Positions 57,885 through 64,000 of a stretch of 64,000 bases of DNA are shown piece by piece; the first letter of the stretch is position 1, and each line of letters opens with the position of its first letter. Under the pieces are notes generated by a model, which had not been told where the DNA came from, did not search any database, and was given only the letters and a program-made list of their open reading frames with translations. A program made the translations under genes and the position numbers. The stretch comes from Vombatus ursinus (Eukaryota > Chordata > Mammalia > Diprotodontia > Vombatidae): the NCBI RefSeq assembly GCF_900497805.2, contig NW_020954548.1, positions 6,183,856-6,247,855 of the forward strand. The letters run 5' to 3'.

Positions 57885-57954
57885 CAACAATTTATTAGAC
57901 ACATACTATATGAAAGGTACCATGCTAGGTATTAGAGATAGAAGGAAAATGCTG

Positions 57955-57999
<45 letters not shown>

Positions 58000-58200
58000 T
58001 ATATATTCTTTGAGGGACATGGCAGGGGGAGGGGAGGAGGAATATTCACACAGATACATAAATATAACCAGTAGAATAGGTCAAAATAATTTCAAGAGAA
58101 AGAAAGAACCATATCAACTGATGGAGTATCACCTGAACTCTGTTTTGAAGGCAACTGTGGATCCTAGCAGGAAGAGGAGAGGAGGGAGTTTATTGGGAAG
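57885..58200 (+). mobile_element. Mid-sized dispersed repeat, broken by a TA microsatellite
   Basis: Starts caatttattagacacatac ... ccatgctaggtattagagat, the same start as at 57010. An AT run at 57957-57992 and a CA stretch follow, then gaactctgttttgaaggc, purine-rich. Confidence 0.5.
57957..58003. repeat. (TA)n / CA microsatellite
   Basis: About 17 TA units then CA and TA. Confidence 0.95.
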
Positions 58201-58319
58201 GGAAACAAACAAATAGCAAGGGCTGCAAAAATAGCTAAATAAGTCACTAACACTAAACAATTTATTTATAAAATTCAGGCTCTTATGCTCCTTTCTTTGA
58301 GTCTCACTTTCACATTTTG

Positions 58320-58575
58320 GGCCAGCTAGGTGATACAGTGGACCGAGTGCTGGACCTGGAGTCAGGAAGACCTGAGTTCAAATCTGGTCTCAGATACTTA
58401 ATATCTGTGTGACTCTGGGCAAGTCACTTAACCTTGTATGCCTCAGTTCCTCTTCTGTAAAAAGAGCTAGAGAAGGAAATGACAAACCTCTCCAGTATCT
58501 TTGCCAAGAAAATCCCAAAATAAGGTCATGAAGAATCGGACAGGACTAAAGTGACTAACCAAGAACAGTGACAAA
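58320..58575 (+). mobile_element. MAR1-like SINE, sense
   Basis: The order gccagctaggtgatacagtg, ctggagtcaggaagacctga, tgtgactctgggcaagtcac, atgcctcagttcctcttctg, atctttgccaagaaaatcc and tcggacaggactaaagtgac is complete. No clean target-site duplication seen. Confidence 0.9.
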
Positions 58576-58669
58576 TGCACATTGTACTTTGCATCCCTCT
58601 TATTTATGCGCAGATCTATCTGAGCCCATCTCCACCCCTAACCCCTCCTCACCAAAATGCAAATCGCAT

Positions 58670-58925
58670 GTTTGTGACTATTTGAAAGGCAGAGTGACAT
58701 AATGAATTGAATCCACCAAGAATATCCAGGTTCAAATTTTGCCTCAGAAAAATACTGGCTGTTTGACTCTGGGCAATTCACTTAACCTCTCAGGGTTCCA
58801 GGCAACTAAATTGTAGGGAAAATGTTGAATTGAATTGGAGGAATGGATTTTCTCACATGGGAGCTCCCTAGATCAATGAAATTTCAGGTCCAGTCGCCAT
58901 CTCCATCCCACAGAATACATGGCAG
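58670..58925 (+). mobile_element. Ther-type CORE-SINE, sense
   Basis: Full order including the long tail: tttgactctgggcaattcac, ctctcagggttccaggcaac, gattttctcacatgggagct and aaatttcaggtccagtcgcc. Confidence 0.75.
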
Positions 58926-59014
58926 ACCTCAATAACAGTTGGCCAAATTTACTTAGATTTTTGTTACATGAGGTGAGTAAGTTAACAATTCCTAATTCAG
59001 TTAAGTACATTTCC

Positions 59015-59640
59015 TCTCTGTTCCAATTAGACCATAGGTTCCTAGAAGTCAGGCACTGTGTCTTATTCTACAACAGCTCAGGGAGGACTAGTACCTCTGG
59101 TGTGAGGGCTTGCCAAGCCCTTTGCAGTGCTATTCATCCACCTTTGATGTCCACTTATCTCCCAACTCTCATCTGTGGCTCCAAGAAGCAGCACCATGCA
59201 AAGCAGCCACACCTCAATAAAGCTAAACCAGGTTGAGGGGAACCAACAGGCCTCAAACCCATTGGTGAGTTAAGGAGATATCTACCTCAAGCATGTGAAA
59301 ACTTCCCCTGGTGGAATTGGCAGATGAGAACAATGGTCCAAAGGCAGCTGAAGCATGTACTGTGGAGCACTTATACCAAGATAACCCGCTGCATCCCAAA
59401 TTCCACTTGTCCTAACTTTTGTCCTGCCACTGGACTTCGGTGATTCAGGAAGAAAGAGTGAGGCTGACAACTTTGTTCAACTCCTCCTCACTTAAATCCA
59501 ATTCATATGCAAGCCAAGCCATCACCCATCACATCTTGATTCTATTGGTCCTCTTAGAAAGGAAGGATGAGCAACAACATCCCACAGTGCCTTGCGTAGG
59601 GTCTTGCATACAGTAGGTGCTTACTGTTTGTCTAATAAAC
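59015..59640 (+). mobile_element. L2 3' end split by an RTE-derived SINE
   Basis: Left piece (59015-59077): ttagaccataggttcctaga, tcaggcactgtgtcttattc. Right piece (59577-59640): cagtgccttgcgtagggtc, acagtaggtgcttactg. The two are consecutive in L2, and a caaca repeat at the junctions is the likely target duplication. Confidence 0.75.
59078..59576 (+). mobile_element. RTE-derived SINE-like element (RTE-SINE)
   Basis: About 500 bases. The first 440 (ccacctttgatgtccactta, ggttgagggg, gccactggacttcggtgat, ctcctcacttaaatccaatt) align with the 5' UTR of the RTE LINE at 14210-14630. The last bases, ggtcctcttagaaaggaagg then atgagcaac, match the RTE 3' end at 17597-17620. The whole coding part is absent, so this is a non-autonomous derivative with both RTE ends that would depend on RTE proteins. 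Confidence 0.8.
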
Positions 59641-59950
59641 TAACACATATACCTAGGGTGTTTTTATTCTGCATTTCTTCAGTGCTTCAATGTGCTCCTT
59701 CGATGACAGGTCCCATTTGGATACCCCAAGAAAAATCTTTTTGTATGTTTTTACAGTAATAATATATAGACAGATATTTCCCCAAAAATACTAGACAAAG
59801 AGATGTTTTATCATTTTTCCCTCCTTCTCAACAAATTTGGACTTTTTTTTTGCTTTAAAGATATAAGACCAGGTATAGGAATATAAATAGTAAAAAATGG
59901 ATATCACTTTACATTTTTATCTCCCATTCGTTAAGTACTTTCTTATGTAA
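59641..59950. other. Unassigned sequence
   Basis: No repeat or gene recognised. Confidence 0.4.
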
Positions 59951-59954
59951 CAGG

Positions 59955-60065
59955 GTGTTAAATGCTGAACTGAATTGGCAGAGTGAATTTTCTCACTTGA
60001 GAGTTTCCTATACATGAAATTCCAGGGCCAGTCCTTATCTCTATCCCACACAACACATAGGTGAA
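59955..60065 (+). mobile_element. Ther-type CORE-SINE, 3' half
   Basis: Blocks gtgaattttctcacttgaga and gaaattccagggccagtcc match the tail of the SINE at 58670-58925. The following 85 bases are also shared with the sequence after that SINE. Confidence 0.65.
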
Positions 60066-60153
60066 TTTAATAAAGGTTGGTAGAATTCATTAAGTTTTGT
60101 TAAATGAAGAGAAGAAGGTGATAGTCCCTAATTCAGTTAAGTACATGTTCAAG

Positions 60154-60391
60154 GTGGGACAGCTAGGTGGTAAAATGGATAGAGCTTGGAATCAGGAAGA
60201 CTCATTCTCATGAGTTCAAATCCAGCTTCAAATATTTACTATGTAACCATGGGCAAGTCACTTAACCCTGTTTGCTTTAGTTCCTCATCTGTAAAATGAA
60301 CTGAAGAAGGAAAAGGCAAACCACAATATCTTTGCCAAGAAACCAACAAATAGGGTCACAAGGAGCCAGACATGACTGAAATGACTCAACG
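60154..60391 (+). mobile_element. MAR1-like SINE with target-site duplication
   Basis: Sense MAR1 from ggacagctaggtggtaaaat to gccagacatgactgaaatga. It is flanked by acatgttcaag at 60143-60153 and 60392-60402. Confidence 0.9.
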
Positions 60392-60402
60392 ACATGTTCA
60401 AG

Positions 60403-61885
60403 ACATATACAAAGGTGACCTTCCTGTTTCTGGCCAACAACATTGTTATGTTCAGGGACTTGGCAGTTTGGGATGGTGTGGCTAACCCTAATTGGTCCCT
60501 TGGGCGTCTCTTACCCTCATGATAAGATGAGCCAGATAGAGGACAGAAACTGGCTGCACCAGTTAAAAAGGAAGGTTTGGCTTCTGGCTCTCTCTTTTTC
60601 TTACACCCTCCACATGGCATCATGTAATCCTAAGACTTCCTATGATGAAGTGGGGTAACAGGTGGCGCTCTTTTCCGCACCCTAGGCACCATGTAGCAGA
60701 CTCCTATATGGTGGCTAGGGTAAGAGAATTCAACTAGGTAAGCTTGTGACTAGGCCACTAGGTACCTTTTTTTTTTTCATTTTGTCTTTCCTTTAATGAG
60801 TAGCCAACTGAATATCACTGTCTAGATAGATATGTCCAAGCTTGGAGATAATCTTTTGAGTTCAAGGTATCAAGGGATCCTCTAATCTATCAATTAGAGT
60901 TAACTGGCAGGAAAATAAGGGGAAGTTAGAAAACCACTGGATAGAAAATTGGTACAATCCCTGGCATGACTTGCCAGAAGACATCTACCTTGAGGTAGAC
61001 AGTTCAAAAGTGAGGTGAAATATGCCCATGTCTATTTGGGAGTCCTACAAACAGCTCCATGCTCTGATATGTGTGAGTCATCTTCCTAGCAGAGTGTAAC
61101 AGTAATTATAAGATAAAAATCACTAATGGTTTGTCTTGCCAACTTGCGCTGTGAGTCTTTTGTTTTCCTTAACATTTCTTTTGTGTGTAGGAAATAAATA
61201 CCTGTCATATATAATTCAAAGTGCACATTGAATTCATTTTTACTCTCCTACTTTGGGCAGACCCTAGACATGAGCCACAACCTAAGCTTTAAATAATATG
61301 TCCTCAGTTAAGGAAGCAGAGGTTTAACAAGACATAGTATAAGAAAAAGAAGCCTTTCCCAGCATTGAACTGGTCTGAACCTTGTACCTCATCTAGAGCC
61401 CAGAGAGGCCGTCTAGGTAGAGGGAATTGGTATATTGCCCTTATTCTTTGGGCTCCGCTACAGGCCAGTCATGTTACATTTATCTGGCAAGTACGATGTG
61501 GTGTGTGATCTTTTTTTAATAAATTATAGAGACATTGAAGCCAAAATAACTCAGTTTTGTTCTTTTCTTTTTTTATGTACGTGTATTACTGAAGAATATG
61601 TTCAACCTAAAGAAAAAAAAATCAAATAGCTTTGTGAATAATAAATCAGCAGTTCATTATTTAAAAAAATGGGTAGTATGTGTATCTGACAAAAGTGTCA
61701 AGTCAGTCAAATATTTTTGTTTCTCACAATATAGAATATCATTTGTTTTAAGAACAAACATCCATCCTCCATTTGGAATAGAGGGGCTCAGTTTAAGCTA
61801 AGGTGGAAGACCAAAAAGCAAAGAGGAAAAAAAGTCATATAAAAGATTTGAAGGAGGCATGGTTAGACATTTTTTTTTTTCTGAA
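60403..61885. other. Unassigned sequence, about 1.5 kb
   Basis: No firm family. The part 60470-61210 includes an aataaa word at 61194 and could be an unrecognised LTR-like or unique stretch, but no paired ends were found. T-runs occur at 60768-60780 and 61870-61881. Confidence 0.35.
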
Positions 61886-61889
61886 AAAA

Positions 61890-62877
61890 GGTCTGGTGGT
61901 TCTAGGCAACTGCATATTCACTATGGCAGCAGTGTGTTATGGCAGTCAAAAAAATAATAAAAAAAAAGTTAATGCAAATTCATGCTGCATTGAGAGGCAT
62001 TGCTTCAGAGAGTAAGGAAACAATATGCCCACTCTACTTTGCTTGGGTCAGACCAAATCCTTAGTACTGTGTTTAGATCTTGGTATCACAGTGTAGGAAT
62101 TCTGGACACTGCTAAGCTAAAGGGCATCCAGCGGAAGGCAACCAAGATGCTGAAAAGTCTTTGATTTGTGCCCTATGAGGATTAGTTAATTAATAATAAT
62201 GATTAGGAGAATAACAATAATGACAGCATTTATAGAAAGCTTTAGGTTTTACAAAGCACTTTGCAAATATTACCACATGTGATCCTTGCAACAATATTGG
62301 GAGGTAGAGTCTATTATTATCTCCATTTTATAGATAAAGAAACTAGGGCAGAGAGAGGTTAAAAAACCTGCCAAAGGTCACACAGCTAATAAGTATCTGA
62401 GGCCTGATTTGAGCTCAGCTTTTCTTGACTCCACGTCTAGCATTTTACTCATTGAGCAACTTAGGTTGCATGAACTGAGATGATTAGCTTGAAGAAGACT
62501 AGGGTGGGAGGAACAGAGAGGGGAAGGACATGAAAACTACCTTCAAGAATATGAAGGACTATCATGAAAAAGATGGATTCTGCTTATGCTTTTTGGAATT
62601 AGATCCCAGAACCAGGAGCAATGAGCGGTAAATGCAAAAGGTAAATTTATATTTATGTTGGGGGGAAAAAAAACTTTCTACCAATAAAAGGTCTCCATAA
62701 ATGGAATGGGCTGACTCAGATGAAAGTGGTTTTTCCCTTATTGGAGGCCATCAAGGAGAAGCTGAATAAACTTGTTACATGTGTTTTAATAAGGATATGA
62801 TCTTTGAGGGGTATGGGTTGGACCAGATGATCACTGGCATGCCTTCTAAATCTAAAATTATGTGATTCTGTGACTTC
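61890..62877 (+). mobile_element. CR1/L3 LINE 3' end, split by a SINE
   Basis: Left part: gcttgggtcagaccaaatcc, ttagtactgtgtttagatct, gggcatccagcggaaggcaa. Right part from 62477: gattagcttgaagaagacta, gaggccatcaaggagaagct, ggtatgggttggaccagatg, ending attatgtgattctgtgact, the CR1/L3 terminus. The SINE at 62190-62476 lies between them. Confidence 0.85.
62190..62476 (-). mobile_element. Long CORE-SINE, antisense, inside CR1/L3
   Basis: It carries acaaagcactttgcaaatat, gatccttgcaacaatattgg, cattttatagataaagaaac, aggtcacacagctaataag and tgatttgagctcagc. It interrupts a continuous CR1/L3 sequence, so it is younger than that LINE. Confidence 0.8.
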
Positions 62878-62884
62878 TCCTGAG

Positions 62885-63000
62885 CCACCAAGTCATAAAA
62901 ACACCAGATTAGGATTTAGGAAAACTAGGCTCTAATTTTACCCTACTATGAATTAGTCATGTGATTTTGAGCAAACCACTTAAATTGTTACCAAACACCA
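62885..63000 (+). mobile_element. MIR, sense, short
   Basis: Boxes aaaacaccagattaggattt and gtcatgtgattttgagcaaa are MIR-like and eroded. Confidence 0.5.
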
Positions 63001-63067
63001 AATGTCTTTAAGTAAATGAGAGATGATTATGTTTACACAATGTTTTCAGGGGGATTTCTGTTCATAA

Positions 63068-63290
63068 AAGAGGCACATGGTGGAGTGCCTAGAGAGCTAA
63101 TCTTGAAGCCAGCAAGATATGGGTTCTAACTTTGCTGCTGGCCCACGTTAGCTTATGTGAACCTGGGCATATCACTTAATCTCACGGTGATCTAGGCGGC
63201 TCCCTACTATTCTAAATTGCAAAGAACACACCATGCTACTCTGGTAGAGGCAGTTTCTGTATTTGGGATCTCCCTATACCCACGGAAGCA
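63068..63290 (+). mobile_element. Ther-type CORE-SINE, sense
   Basis: Order: gcacatggtggagtgcctag, tgtgaacctgggcatatcac, gatctaggcggctccctact, ctggtagaggcagtttctgt and gatctccctataccc. Same family as 58670-58925. Confidence 0.75.
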
Positions 63291-64000
63291 CAGTTCTAGT
63301 TTATATTTCTTTCCCCTTCTATTCCAAAATGAGCTGGACTATGTAGGCTTCAAGAATACTTCAAACTATAAGATTCTCTGCATTTCCCTTAGCCTCTGTT
63401 TCCTGAGGTTATCCAATTAGGTGATCCTTAAAGATATCTTTGGGCTCTAGAAGACTAAATGACAAAAATTTCTTATAAACATGTGTCAGTGGCCTGTCTT
63501 TGTGTATTAGCAGCCTACCCTTGGATAACACAGCCTTCAAAATGCTACACTGTGTTGCAGTTTGAAGAAAAGTGTGTTCCCCCTCAATAGTGTGATACTG
63601 AATCATATTTTCACTAAGTGGGTGCTGAGGATTCAATTCTTTACTTCTCGAGGTTGACTGAGCCAATACAACTCAATTCACCTTGGAAAGACGATAAACT
63701 TTGACAGTATTCATAATATGTATTTCTAGTTTGTCTTCTAAGAAGAGAGGAGAGCTCCAAAGGGTGTCAGAGAAGCTCCTTTCAATATAACAAAAAGCCC
63801 TCTGTAATCCAGTGGCCCCTAAAATATTTTGTTTTCACTTTTCCCTCCATCTTTCTTATTTGATGGCAGAAAGTTACCTATGCTCTATAGTGCTGATATT
63901 TAGGGGGTGCTGGACAGAAAAACTCTCAGGTTCCAGTGGCAGCTAGGAGTTTCATAGGAACAACCTATGGACAAGATCTTTTGTTCTCAGTTATCCTAAT
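63291..64000. other. Unassigned sequence
   Basis: A MIR-like tail (ctgaggttatccaattagg) may lie near 63390-63450. Nothing else recognised up to the window end. Confidence 0.35.

Noticed and set aside
54265-58003. Direct repeats of TA/CA units that look like an array
   Set aside because: They are separate microsatellites with no regular spacers; CRISPR arrays are not expected in this genome.
60470-61210. Possible solo LTR
   Set aside because: An aataaa word exists but I found no TG...CA ends, no flanking duplication and no second copy, so I left it unassigned.

Overview
The window is AT-rich and repeat-dense, with microsatellites, poly-A tailed insertions and no compact genes. It is vertebrate nuclear DNA, and the repeats point to a marsupial. 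They include a tRNA-headed SINE whose head reads cagctaggtggc and whose tail ends in a short A-rich run (the WSINE1 / marsupial CORE-SINE kind), MAR1-like SINEs, Ther/MIR-type CORE-SINEs, RTE LINEs with an RTE-derived SINE, marsupial-type L1, and old L2 and CR1/L3. The abundance of the WSINE1-like SINE makes me lean to an Australian marsupial. Family names are from memory of consensus sequences; none was aligned by machine.

Layout: 1-8390 holds old fragments (MIR/CORE-SINE, L2, a small hAT transposon nested in a SINE) and a CA/TA/GA microsatellite. 8394-13874 is a pair of L1-derived elements in convergent orientation, both keeping ORF1 and lacking ORF2. 13893-20000 is RTE territory: one long RTE LINE (14190-17625) and parts of a second RTE lineage. 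20000-26460 is a mosaic of L2, CR1/L3, CORE-SINE and a mid-sized dispersed repeat. 26462-29650 and 32535-36310 are two further ORF1-bearing L1 copies with large ORF2 deletions. 29650-32530 is mostly unassigned AT-rich sequence. 36360-44145 is L2, CR1/L3, an RTE 3' end split by a SINE with clean target-site duplications, MAR1 copies, a short fossil of a retrovirus/LTR-type integrase and one exon-like segment. 44600-53705 is mainly L1, including a 4.5 kb antisense copy carrying an internal inverted duplication. 53700-57000 ends in about 2.6 kb with few recognisable repeats. 57000-64000 holds the dispersed repeat, MAR1, CORE-SINEs, an RTE-derived SINE inside L2, and a CR1/L3 3' end.

I found no confirmed host protein-coding gene, tRNA, rRNA or other RNA gene. 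The window is either intergenic or inside a very large intron. A few exon-like segments (3114-3192, 20358-20679, 38734-38866, 54661-54849, 56276-56470) are reported as candidates only. The best biological story is retrotransposon biology: repeated loss of ORF2 from L1 copies that keep ORF1 (half-L1-like), an autonomous RTE next to its own internally deleted SINE-like derivative, and several nested insertions that give relative ages. I see no sign of a new biological system beyond this.
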